Below, piece by piece: positions 34,301-45,586 of a stretch of DNA of 64,000 nt. Source of the DNA: Tolypocladium sp. Sup5 PDA-1 (lineage: Eukaryota; Ascomycota; Sordariomycetes; Hypocreales; Ophiocordycipitaceae); contig JPHH03000007.1 of assembly GCA_000750105.3 (NCBI GenBank), positions 1 through 64,000 of the forward strand, written 5' to 3'. The notes under the pieces are model-generated. The model did no database searches. It was not told the origin of the DNA and saw only the letters and a program-made list of their open reading frames with translations. Positions within the stretch are counted from its first letter, which is position 1, and the number at the start of each line of letters is the position of its first letter. Both the position numbers and the translations under genes were made by a program.

Positions 34301-36148
34301 CCCCGGAAGGCTCGCTGTTCTGCTGGGGCCGTCGCCAAATGGTTCATGGCCCACTCCGGTGCTTGGCCTGCAGCGTGCAATTCGTAAAGAATTCGGATAC
34401 CTAGGGGCCGTGGTGCGGAGCGGTACGAGTGGGAGTCCGCGTCCACAACCGAAGCTGCTGTGCTCGTCGTGACTGTGGATGGATAGCTTGCGCCACGTTT
34501 TCCGGTAGCCGTGGCACATGCTTCCGCGTTGACTCCGGTCGGCCGCGACTGGATGATGAGCGCCAGCTCCAGCGCGATGAAGGATCGTGCAGGAACTCCA
34601 TGTAACGGATCATAAACAAGCCTGGCCAGATGGCGATGAAGAAGAATCCTCAGTCTCCAGGGCCTCCGGGGCTGAGAGGAGGGGAAAATGCTTGTTACCT
34701 TGGCAGGCAGACAGGCGAGGGTTCAAATGGCATGTGGTTTCCAAGGTTGCGGCCATTGCAACGGCGGGCAAGCGCAGATGCCTCCATTCCTGCCCATGGT
34801 CCCCCATATCGTCACGTCGCCAGGGTTTATACAGCAGCTGCGATGCATGCACCTGCCCTGCCGATGCTACGCTTTCGATGAAAACACCACACACACCACA
34901 CTTCAAATTCAGCTGCATTGGAAACTCCATCCTTTCACTCACCGCCATCAGCACAGACCAATTCCTCGAAGCTTCTTCTCCTGCAGCTCGGTTCCCGTCT
35001 CGTGTTTTGCAGGCTCACTGAGTCGCATCCAGGAGCAGACGGGCCCCTGTCCATGCTTCGTTCTGCTCGAGGCCATTGGGCCAGTCTCGCCTCCGACGTC
35101 GTCGAGCGCTAAACCGGGCGTTTCCTGTATCACGGAGAATTTTCGATGACACAGGATCGCCCCGAATCTCCGACCTTCATGGGGCTCAGGCGATGGCTGG
35201 ACTGGCACTGATCTGCTCGATCGCTGCCCACGCTCGTGAACCGGGCCGTGCAGCAGGGCCAAAGCAGCGGCTGGACGTCATCCTCACCGTGACGAGCGCC
35301 GGGTAACGACGAAGCTGTAGCCGACCGGCGCAGAGCGGCGGAGCCCCGTGCCGCTTTGGCGGCAGGTCAACCCGTGTTTGCAGATGCAGGAAATCCCCGC
35401 AGAGAACGCGGTCCCATCAGATATGGAGTGCTTCGTACGAGAGCACGTTGCCCGCCAGATCCGTGTCTCTGCGCGGGCTGTCGTTTGGGTTGGCCATTCC
35501 AAGGGCAGTCGGCTCCGAATACCAGCCGACCTTGATGAACCCTGGACGATGCCCTGTGTTCAGCTCCCCGGGGCTAAAGTGAGCTATCAATCTCTGGTTG
35601 CCCGTTCTTCGATCCCGTCAAACGGGCCATCGCCGTGGTTGCAGACAATGTCGCCAAGCACCCCATATAAACAGACCCGGATGCGCAGGTGGACACCCAT
35701 CTTCACTGAGCATGAAAGAGAAGGCCGAGGAGGGGACAATTCGCCAACGCCAACGCCGGCGCCACGCACGCACAGGCCTCCTACGGCCTAGGTTGTCACA
35801 GAATCGCGGCACTTGCCCACAATCAATCTGCGCCGATTCGGTTCTAGTCGGCGGGAGCCAGCAAAGTGTGTTTGCGATTGCAGCTCCACCAACGAGGTCC
35901 ATTCTGGGGTGAAAACCAAGAGACGCCCGTGGGAAAACAAGCGTGCCTCGCCGCGTCCCCGACTTGTCCTCTGTTCTACTCTGCCGCAGCCGCCATTCCT
36001 CGCCGTCCCGGTGGCTTACTTGCTGGCCGTGCCCGCCCGCGCTGGTCCGTACTCTGTGCCGCTGTCGATTTCGTCCGTGCCGGTGCTTCGTCCGTGCCGG
36101 TACCGCTGTTCGTCGCCGTCACAAATCAGCAAACAGCCCGCCCTACCA
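31400..36148. other. 4.7-kb gene-free region between two divergent genes
   Basis: No frame in this region carries a domain, a signal peptide or a sensible composition; the largest (minus strand 31841-32434, 33407-33934, 33567-34016; plus 34587-35021) overlap one another and look random. Base composition stays close to that of other spacers, so it is not a RIP-mutated transposon. It contains one TACTCCGTAC word (33283-33292, inverted). Long promoters or noncoding transcripts are possible; none can be shown from sequence alone. Confidence 0.5.
33283..33292 (-). repeat. TACTCCGTAC intergenic 10-mer
   Basis: Inverted copy of the repeated 10-mer, embedded in a run of GTAC words (GTACGGAGTACGTACGAGTAC). 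Confidence 0.6.
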
Positions 36149-38148
36149 ATGAGCTCCCCGAGCCCACGAGGCCGCCCCATCCGGAGGCCGTCGCTGCTCT
36201 CACAGGATGACAATCACTTCCACTATCCGCTGTCCACCCGGACTGGCACCCTGGCCTCGCTCATCCGGAGCCGCTCCCAGCACAGCCTCGGCGGCTCATG
36301 GCCGCCCCCGGCCCTTCGGCATGCCCCGGACGATGAGGAAACAGCCGCCTGGGTGCGCCACGAGGACGACGACATTGAGAGGCTGCTGAGGGATGAGACT
36401 CGCCTCAGCCAGATTCTCAAGGGCCCACAGGCCAGAAGCATGAATCTCATTGGTAAAAGCAATCCTCGATATCGCTGGGACCGCTACTGGAAACATGAGG
36501 ACGAACTCGAAGCCATGAAGAAACCCATGTAAGACACGTCCTGCCTCTCCCCCTGCAGTATGCTATGCTTCTCAGATGCGGATGTGGGGTTGACAACGGC
36601 ATATAAAGACGTGAGTACTACGAACGGACCAACGAGCTCATTCAGCAATACTTGTACATCGACTGCCTGCTGGACTCGTCGATTCCCCACGACTTGCTTA
36701 ATGAGTACTCGGCCGAGCTGGAGGCTTCCGCCTTCCGGCCCATCGACGTCCCAGCCACCATCAGCGAGGAGCCCAGTCTTTCCCAATCTCTCTCGGCTTC
36801 TCTGGACCAAGCCATTCCCGGCTCATACGGCTCAATCACCCCCGAATCAAATGGCAACGGCACCACTAACACGAAGCCAACTTTGCCCCAAAAGCGAACT
36901 CCAAAGGACATCTTCCGCTCATCCGACAGCCTGCCTCTGCTCCAGCACGTTGACGACGAACCTCCTGCCCTTGCCCATGTGTCTCCGACTGGGGATTCTG
37001 GGCCCAAGCCCAACCTGCCGTGGCTCGAGGACGCCGATATAGACAGCGATGACCCGGTCGTGACCCTCGCCATTTGGATCAACCTTATCGCCAACGTAAT
37101 CCTTCTGGCCGGAAAGATTGCTGTCATCATCTCCGTCCCATCCATGTCCGTTCTTGCCAGTCTTGTCGATGCTACCCTCGACTTCCTCAGTACCGCCATT
37201 GTCTGGACTACGACTCGACTCATCTCGGCCGGCCAGAAAGACCAGCACCGCTACCCAGTCGGCCGCCGCCGGTAAGTCCAATTGCCCAGACACATATGCG
37301 GTAGAGCGATGCTAACTATCATACTCGGCAGGTTGGAGCCTGTGGGTGTGTTGGTCTTCTCCGTCATCATGGTGACCTCGTTTGTGCAAGTCGGCATCCA
37401 GTGTATACAACGGCTGGCCGGCACGGAGCACGAGATTATATCGCTTGGTCTCCCCGCCATCGTAATCATGATTAGCACCATCGTTATCAAGGGAGCATGC
37501 TGGGTCTGGTGCCGGTTGGTCAGGAACTCGAGCGTTCGAGCCTTGTAAGTCACCTACGAAGCATGCCACCCCCCAGCCATTCACTCAGATGCTCCGTCTC
37601 ACACGTCCACTCTCTCTAGGGCCGAAGACGCCAAAACCGATGTCATTTTCAACATCGGGTCCATTCTGTTCCCCATTAGTGAGTCGATCCGTTCCCATTG
37701 CTCCTGCTCAAAAGCCCAAGGGCACTGACAAACTTGCTCTTCAGTTGGGTTCTACGGTAGGATCTGGTGGCTCGATGCCTCTGGCGGTCTCCTCCTCTCA
37801 CTCGTCGTCATCTTCACCTGGAGCCAGACCTCGGCCCACCATGTCCGCAACCTGACGGGCTTCTCCGCCCAGCCCGACGAGCGAAACCTGCTGCTCTACC
37901 TGACCATGCGCTTCGCCACCGCCATCCGCCAGATCCAGAACCTCCGCGCCTACCACGCCGGCGACAAGCTCTTCGTCGAGGTCGACATCGTCCTCTCCGC
38001 CATCACTCCGCTCAAGGATAGCCATGATCTGAGCGAGGTCCTTACCTACTTCCTCGAGTCTGTGCCCATCGTCGATAGAGCTTTCGTCCACGTCGATTAC
38101 GCGAGCTACAACGCGCCGACGCACATGCTGAAACAATCGTCTGCGTAG
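36149..38148 (+). CDS. cation diffusion facilitator (Mn/Fe-type metal transporter)
   Basis: Five exons, 36149-36528, 36609-37271, 37332-37544, 37620-37678 and 37745-38148, encode 572 residues. A soluble N-terminal half of about 275 residues includes the conserved text IREYYERTNELIQQYLYID. It is followed by CDF membrane spans and a C-terminal cytoplasmic domain (VDIVLSAITPLKDSHDLSEVLTY). The metal site in TM2 is D314-A-T-L-D318, that is DxxxD. Zinc CDFs have HxxxD, and the DxxxD form is that of Mn-CDF proteins such as plant MTP8-11. TM5 has D426-V-I-F-N430, also as in that group. The transporter should export Mn2+ or Fe2+ from the cytosol in exchange for protons; the membrane is not predictable. 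The first acceptor at 36608 was chosen because it gives IREYYE; a nearer GAG would shift the frame. Confidence 0.92.
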
Positions 38149-38430
38149 AGCTGTTGCTGCAACGACACTTGAGGCCATCGACAAGCCGGTCGCCCTACGA
38201 TACCTTGACGAGGTAGCCATGTGGCTGATAACGGCGCGGCCTAGCCCTCAGGGGTCGCAGGGCTCATGCTGTGTTCACAAAAACGGGGCGGGGGGGATGG
38301 CGGACATTTTATTTCGACATCTTTGGCGCACTATTGTATATTAAAAGCGGAAAACTATGTGTCTTGTGTATCGGTTGAAAGAATAGCGAACTACCTTGGG
38401 CTGCGGCGAATGTACCAAATTCTACCCATC

Positions 38431-41400
38431 TCAGTACGGGATCCCGTTTGTCAGCAGCTGGAACTGATCGTAGACGCCCGTGCTGTAGCTGGAATAGCTC
38501 TTCTTGATGAGGTCCTTCATGAAATCGGCAGCCTCCCGCTCGCTCTTGTCCAGCACGAACCGCTCCCTGAAGTGCTTGACACTCTCGGGCTTGAAGCACG
38601 GCAGGCCGCTGTCCATCATGAGCAGCACAACCTGGCTGAGCTTCTCGCAGTACTGCCTGCTGGCGAGGAAGGCCTTGACGCACAGCTCCTCGAACCACTT
38701 GAAGCTCTGGTGGTCCGTGGAGCCACCCATGACGGCGACCATCTCCCTCGTGAGCTTGAACGGGGCGCGCTCGAACTTGATGCCGCCGGGCGCGATGTCG
38801 AAGCAGAAGCCAAAGTCTATGTGCAGGATGTGTCCCGCGTCGTCAATCATGATGTTGCCGTTGTGGCGGTCCTTGAACTGCAGCAGGAAGGAGATGACCG
38901 AGTAGGCGGCCATGGACTTGACGAAGTTGTTGCGCGCCTGCTGGAAGCGGAGCGAGTCCTCGTTGCCGTACTTGGACACGAAGTAGTCGTAGAGGCCGTT
39001 GACGGCTTCGCGGCCGAGCATATCGCGGGAGATTGAGTTGGGGAGCACGTCGATGACGCCGCAGCCCGGGGCCGTCGCCGTGACGCGATACGGGAAGACG
39101 TACACGTCCAGCCCGACGTTGTGGAAGATGCCCCGGAAGGCCGCAATCATCGGCAGAGCCAGGACGTCCTGTCTGCAGTCGTCGCCGACCTTGAAGATGG
39201 CAGACTGCCAGACCTCGATGGTGTTGTCCGGGGGCTCTTGGCCCCGTCTGTTCGTCTCCTCGAGCATTTCGTCCACCTCTTCCAGGTCACCCCTGTTTTT
39301 CTTGATGCGGAATGTCGCCATGTAAGGTGCCTTGGCGTGGCTCTGCAGAGGCTTTCCCGACTTGCGGTCGATGCCGATGACAACGCCATCGGGGTTGCTG
39401 GGCAAATAGACCCCGACCTCCAGCTTGATCTTGCGCAGCTCCTCTTCAATCTTCTGCTTCTTCTCCGGCTTCGGGCGTTTGATGAGCGGCTTGAGCTTGC
39501 CCGAAATACTCGTGACCTCGTCAAAGAAGGCGAATTCTCGCTCGAAAAAGACCTTGTCCTCGGCAGCGAAGCTTTCAACCATCTTCTCCATGACGCCGTC
39601 GAGTGTGGGTTTGATTTCATCCGGCACCTGGGCATCGTCGTCTTTGTACGAGTTTGCCTTCATGTTCCAGATGATCTGATGGGCAAACAGCTGAGAAAAC
39701 TGCGCTGTTTCGAGGATATAACGTTCGACGTATCCCAGGTTATCGTATCTGAGAGTTTGGACAATCTGAGGGACATAGAAGAAGGTGACGTCAACCGAGT
39801 GGCTCTCAAGCGCTCGCATTGCATATTGAATGAGGAATGGGTGGTCTTTGTATGCTGGCAAAAACATGGTAACAGCAGTGAGGGGATTCACCGGTTCCCA
39901 GAATAGAAGATACTTCCTAGAAGTTAGCAGACGCACGCAACCATAGATTCTCGCAACTACGTACCTTCAGTTGCGAATTAACATCATCAGGAAGATGCCC
40001 ATTAAACAAAATGGGCAAGGCTTCAGGCTCGGAAACCGCTTTTTCGGGCATGCTTAGAAGCAGTTGCCTAACCTCTCTGTGAAGGCGAGGGAGGTGGAAT
40101 CTCGTCGCAAGCTCGATGGCAATTGCAGGGTCTTGCCCCCAAGCCGTGCGGACCAGAGGCGTCAGCGCGCCCTCCACGCCTGTCTTCGATGTGTTGTGCG
40201 CTGAGAAATGACCTCCTTGCTGGCTCAAGGGGTTGACCCACACGATCAGCCTTGACTGTTCGTTTTCAAGCAGTATCTGAAGCAGCTGCTCCTTGGACTG
40301 CAGGGATTTGACATTGCCAACGGTGTGCGCTCCGATAAAAGACACTACCTTCAACGCAGCCAAAACGTCCGAAATGAGGCGGACTTCGGTCTTCAGCTGA
40401 AGAACGTTGCTGCCAAACGACCATCTCGGTGAGTTTCTGAACCAGCTAAGGCCTGCCGACAGAATTTTCTCCTTAAGTCTCCATTGAGCAGTGGCCCCAA
40501 TCGTGGTACTTGCGCGCAGCACCTTCAAGCCGAGCAAAACAATCTGGAATCGTAGATCTCTTGCCATGGGGTGAGCAGTGGACTCCTTGAGGGCATCCAT
40601 GGTGAGGTCCAGCATGCGAAGGAAAACCCTCTGAATGTCGACGCTGCCCAGCCGCGTCGCATTGAAGTGGCTACTGAAGAATTGCAGAAGACGTGTGTGC
40701 GGCGAAAGCAGGTCATGGACGTGCTGCCTCCTTTTCGCCAAAGCCTTCTCCTCGCTCGGCGCGAATTCTTCCCGCTGGAAGAAAGGATCCGGGTGCGTCA
40801 AAGCTGGGTTGAACAGGCCGACCTTTCGAGTAATCGTAAACTCCCACTGCTGAGCGATGCTGCTCAACAGCTTGGACTCCAGTCGCGGGTTCTCATTCAT
40901 GACGCCCAGCCACAGTGAAACTCCAAGCTTGATCGACTGCTTAGTGAAGAGGGCGAAGGGTATGCTGACAAGATAACGAGCAACGGCTGACTCGTCCCTG
41001 GGACTGCGGCAAAGCAAAGCCGCGGCTCTCCTCAAAATATCCCGTACCTCGTTCAAGGACGTGGCCTTCTTGCTGAGAATCCTAGCCTCGACGTGGGCCA
41101 AAGCTGTAGATGCGTTTGCGCTCTCCGTCACAGACGACTGCACAAAGGACGACCTGCGGTTCAGGTTCATGAAGCTCATCAGCTCGGTGCCGCGGTCAGG
41201 AAGCGTTTCGCCGTAGCGGTATTCCTGACGTGTTGTGTACTGTGCAATCAGGTCTGATGCCGTGTTGATGTCGCAGTCGCCAACTCTCTCCACGGACTGG
41301 AGACGGTTGTCGCTCAATGGGATGATTGATCCAAGCTCCAGGGCAAAGGATCTTCCAAGCGAAATGTGCCCGTACGCGCCGTCATCGTCGAATTCGGACA

Positions 41401-44354
41401 GATACGTCTGCAAGAGGCCCTTGACGTCCAATGGGGCAAGGTTGATGGCAGTGTTTACCCAAACTTTAGCCTTTCGGTTAAGTATATCCAAGGTCCATCG
41501 TCGAAATTCGTAGTCGTCGGAGAGTTCTACGGTGACTTTACCGAGCTCGGAAGAGAATGTCGATCTCGGTGCGTAGAGATCTGTTTCAGCCTCGAGGCAG
41601 CTCGACCACATGAGCGAAAGAAGCTCCAGCAGCGCAAAAAGGGAGGTCTTGTTGCACAACGCCGAGGGCACATCCCGTATGATGCGGTCGGCGCAGTTGA
41701 ATGCAGCTTGCTGCACTCGCTCAATACGATGACAGCACTTGCAGAAGATTGACGCAAGTTGGGTCGCAGCATATTGTGCAGAGAAGGATGGGTCGGCACC
41801 TCCGAGCGTCTTCCTGAGGTACTTGTCAAGAACCGCAGAAGCGATGCCCTCCATGGTGTTGCTAACTTCAGCCTTGCGCATGCTTGGCTCCAAGAAGTAC
41901 GACAAGACCTTGGTGCAGTCGCCAGAATCCGCGCGTAGACTCTCGACGAGGTATGCTGCTTGAAGGAAGATGACCTTTCGGTAGCTCGAATTCTTAATAT
42001 CGGCTGCCTTTGACGGTATGAGCTCGGTGAGGAGTCTCTTCTGCGTGGCTTCCCGCTCGTTGCTGTTCCCTCGTCGCAAGACGGTGTTGAGCTCGATGTC
42101 GCTTTCAACTTGCTCGCTTCGCTCGCCAGCGACCAAAGGCGGCGAATGGATAGCAATTATACGAAGCTCGTTCATGTATCTCTTCCCGCGGTCTGTGCTG
42201 GCCGAGAAACCATGCACGACGACGTTGAACCACGCATCTCGAAGCAGTGAGTAGGATTCAACATCGGCGAGAGGTTCGGATGCCAGATCGTTACTGGCCA
42301 TGAACACGGCGAGAGGATGCAAGAGTTCCCCAATCTCCTGAGCCACGAGTTGCACGTCGGACTCCTTGGCATGGCTCGTCGACTCAGCATCACCAAGAGA
42401 AATGATGCTATCCAGCAAGTGCTCCCAGTAAATGTCGAACAGGGGGGACTCGCGCCGCAAGTTGGCAGAGATATGAGTCCTGGCCTTCATTACCGCTGCC
42501 AGAAGGAACTCCTTGTTGTCGACGATGCCGATGTGACATATTCTGCTGTACATCTTCAGCAGAGAGCGGAATTCGAGCTGTCCACCACTCAGGGCCAAGG
42601 TTGCAGCGCCGGAGATGACCTGGGCATCAACGTTGGCATTGACCTTGTCGAGCTTCTGGAGAAGCATGGATTGAGCTAAGGCAGTGATCTTCTCGTCTTG
42701 GCATGCCGACGCAATGCAGCAGATGGCTTGCACAACGTTGCCACAGACAATTGCAGCCTCCTCTTCACCATTCATCAGTAGTGAAATTGAGCTTCCTGTG
42801 GAATGTCGGCGAGCATAAACCGGACTAGAGACCGTCTCGTTTCCAGCCGTACCATTAGCTTGGCCGTTTGTGATCGCTCCTCCAGCTTCAGGGCTAAGCA
42901 CGTTTCCAAGCGTGTACAGCGTTGTGATGACAGCGTCTTTGGAGAGGGTCTTCAGAATGAAGGCTAGGCTCGTTGCTGCCACGCGGACGGTGTCGCCATG
43001 CGGCGTGGTCTGGACAAGGAATCGGGGAAGAACACGGCTGACCGTTGGAGAGAAGGCGGGAGAAACGCGGCATATCAACGCGAGGCATCGCAGGACAACG
43101 GAAGCGAGGTCTTCATCTGCCATCTGGGACAGATCCTCCAGGGTCTCCTGCAACCAGTTCATGAGGATATCTGGGTCTGCCACCTCCTCGTTGAGCAACG
43201 AGCAGTTCAAGTACGACATCATGGCTGCGGACTTGACGGCATACGCCAGTTTCTGCTGATTCGACGATCCGAGTCGAACAAAGTCGGCGCCAGCCTCAAT
43301 GTAGTCCATCTGTTCGACCGCCAGGTTGGCGTATACTTCAATGGACCTCAGGTCACCATCAAGCAGTTGGCCCGGCCCTGGCTGGACGTTGCCGCCTCCA
43401 GACATGAGCAAGTCCAGGATGTGAGTGTTCCTGAGAGTCGATCCATCCGTGACCATCAGAGCTGTGCTGGATAGCACCAACCACATGAAGCTGCGCTGGA
43501 GGAGCATTGCTCCCAACGGCCTCCCTGACGAGGCATAGTGGCGGAGGAGTCGCTTCCATTCCTTGGCTTCTCGGTCCTGGCTATGGGAGTTTCGAATGGT
43601 CGAGAGCGATGTTTCAACCGCAACAAGGAATGGCTCTGACAGAAGCTGTTTGATCTTCTGAACCAATCCTAGCCGGCCGCCAGCCTTCCAGAAGTCTGCC
43701 TGAGCAGAAGCCGCATCCAAGAATCCCAGAAGCGCGAGGGCAATCGTCGCCGTGCGGACAGCCTCTTCCATCGGTGGGTTCTCCGGGTCGCTGGCTTGCG
43801 GGGAGACGACGGTCTCCGTGACCCTGGTGCACGAGTTGGTGAATGCCCATATTCCGTCCGTCACTGTTTCCCTCAGGTCGATAAACTTGACTCCAAGCGC
43901 CAACAGGGCTCCGGTGACGTGGAAGGCGAGCGATTCGGTCGGCGATGGCTCGATCTTGCGGAAGAAAGGCGACGGGACGAAGAGTTGGGAGTGGGCTTCG
44001 AGTATGTACGGAATAAGTTGATAGGAGAGCTTCTGTGCGCTCTGGCTGGACTGGATAATCGGCGCCGTCTTGCATAAGGCCAGGAGAACCTCGAATTCGC
44101 GAATCGACTTGTTCCAGTTAGCCATTTTGTGTACGGTGTCGCAGTTGACGGCGCCCGCCTACCATGGGAACTCTGCCCAGCGAGCCAGCTTGCTTTGCGC
44201 TGTATCCGCCATGGGCGTACTCTCTGCCTCGGCCTCCCGAATGGCATGCCCTGCACAGCTTGTCGAGGTCGGACCGGTCGAAGGATGTCGTAGAGCTAGC
44301 CGCGGACAGCGAAGCTATCTTCTGCAGCGCCTTTGCGCGAATGTCACGCGTCAT
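38431..44354 (-). CDS. STT4: STT4, phosphatidylinositol 4-kinase III alpha
   Basis: Three exons, 44354-44163, 44107-39965 and 39912-38431, encode 1938 residues, close to the yeast Stt4 length. It makes PI4P at the plasma membrane. The C-terminal third holds the PIK accessory domain and the kinase domain, with DDCRQDVLALPMI, the catalytic loop DRHNGNIMIDD and the metal-binding IDFGF; the protein ends with FQLLTNGIPY. The first exon (MTRDIRAKALQKIASLSA) is separated by a 55-nt intron and would be lost if translation began at the ATG at 44125. The second intron (52 nt) must end at GGAAG, not at the nearer CTAG: only this keeps the frame and gives QLKYLLFWEPVNPL. It shares a 385-bp promoter with PRE7. 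Confidence 0.94.
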
Positions 44355-44739
44355 GGTCGCTGTTCAGGGAGCACGATGTCGCATGAAGAACATTGAATGG
44401 ACGCGGGAGCTCCAAGAAAAGAGCGTCGCAACCAATCTCTCGGTCGATTTGTTGAGAGCGCGCTGCCCCCTGCAAAATGATGGCTTTCTGATCCAGGAGG
44501 CCGACTCGCCGAGGCTCACTCACATCGCGCAGCAACACCCCGTGCTAGCTTAGTCATCAGAGCTACCCTGGTCGCAAGGCCAGGCAAGGCTCCAGACCTG
44601 ACGCGTGCTTGCCAGCAACGTCAGCTCCATCCATCACCGACTTCGAGATCCCAACTTCACCAGCAATTTGGCATCAGTGCGCTCACCAACTTCGTCTACT
44701 CTTCGCACAACACCTCGGAAGCCCTTTCCAGCCGCCAAG
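44355..44739. other. divergent promoter of STT4 and PRE7
   Basis: A 385-bp spacer driving two housekeeping genes in opposite directions. An ACGCGT word is at 44601-44606. I looked for an Rpn4-type GGTGGCAAA box, expected for a proteasome gene in yeast-like regulation, and found no exact match on either strand. Confidence 0.6.
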
Positions 44740-45586
44740 ATGGCCGCCATGTTCAGCCAGAACCCGGTCATGAACGGCCCCAACTACTCCTTCTCCGATG
44801 GTGCCAAGACCACCAACGGCGAGCTGAGAGAGCATCGCTTCAACCCGTAAGCTCTACCGATCCAGGGTCGTTGAAGCGCTGAGCTGACATGACTGCAGCT
44901 ACACCGACAACGGCGGCTCCACGCTCGGCATCGCAGGCGCCGACTTCACCATCATGGCTGGCGACACTCGTCACACCAGCGGCTACAGCATCAACTCTCG
45001 CATGGCCCCCAAGGTCTTCAAGGTCGGCGGCACCACGGCTTCGCAAGACGATGCCACGATAGTCCTCTCGGTATGCGGCTTCGCCGCCGATGGCTCAGCT
45101 CTGCGCGACCAGCTGGACACCATCTGCAAGATCTACCGCTACCGCCACGGCAAGCCCATGACCCTGAACGCCTGCGCCAAGCGTCTGTCCACGATCCTCT
45201 ACCAGAAGCGATTCTTCCCGTACTACGTCACTGCGATGCTCGGCGGTCTCGACGAGGAAGGCAAGGGCGCCGTCTACTCCTACGACCCGGTCGGCAGCTA
45301 CGAGCGGGAACAGTGCCGTGCTGGCGGTGCGGCAGGCAGCTTGATCATGCCCTTCCTGGACAACCAGGTCAACTTCAAGAACCAGTATGTTCCGGGAAGC
45401 GGGGTGGGCCACGACCTCAAGGAGCGAGAGCGCCACCCGCTGTCGCGGCCACAGGTTGAGACCATCATCAAGGATGCGTTTGACGGCGCGGTGGAGCGGC
45501 ATATCGAGGTTGGCGATGCTCTCCAGATGATGATCATTACAAAGGACGGTATCGAGGAGTCGATATTGCCGATGAAGCAGGACTAG
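44740..45586 (+). CDS. PRE7: PRE7, 20S proteasome subunit beta-6
   Basis: Two exons, 44740-44846 and 44899-45586 (52-nt intron), encode 264 residues. The core begins with GGSTLGIAGADFTIMAGDTRHTSGYSI and continues with AKRLSTILYQKRFFPYYVTAMLGGLDEEGKG and YSYDPVGSYE, all hallmarks of subunit beta-6. This subunit belongs to the outer heptameric beta ring and is non-catalytic: no Thr-1 active site is present. A propeptide-like N-terminus of about 35 residues is encoded mostly by exon 1. The upstream open frame from 44605 has no homology-like text, so the ATG at 44740 with its CAAG context is used. It is transcribed away from STT4. Confidence 0.95.
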
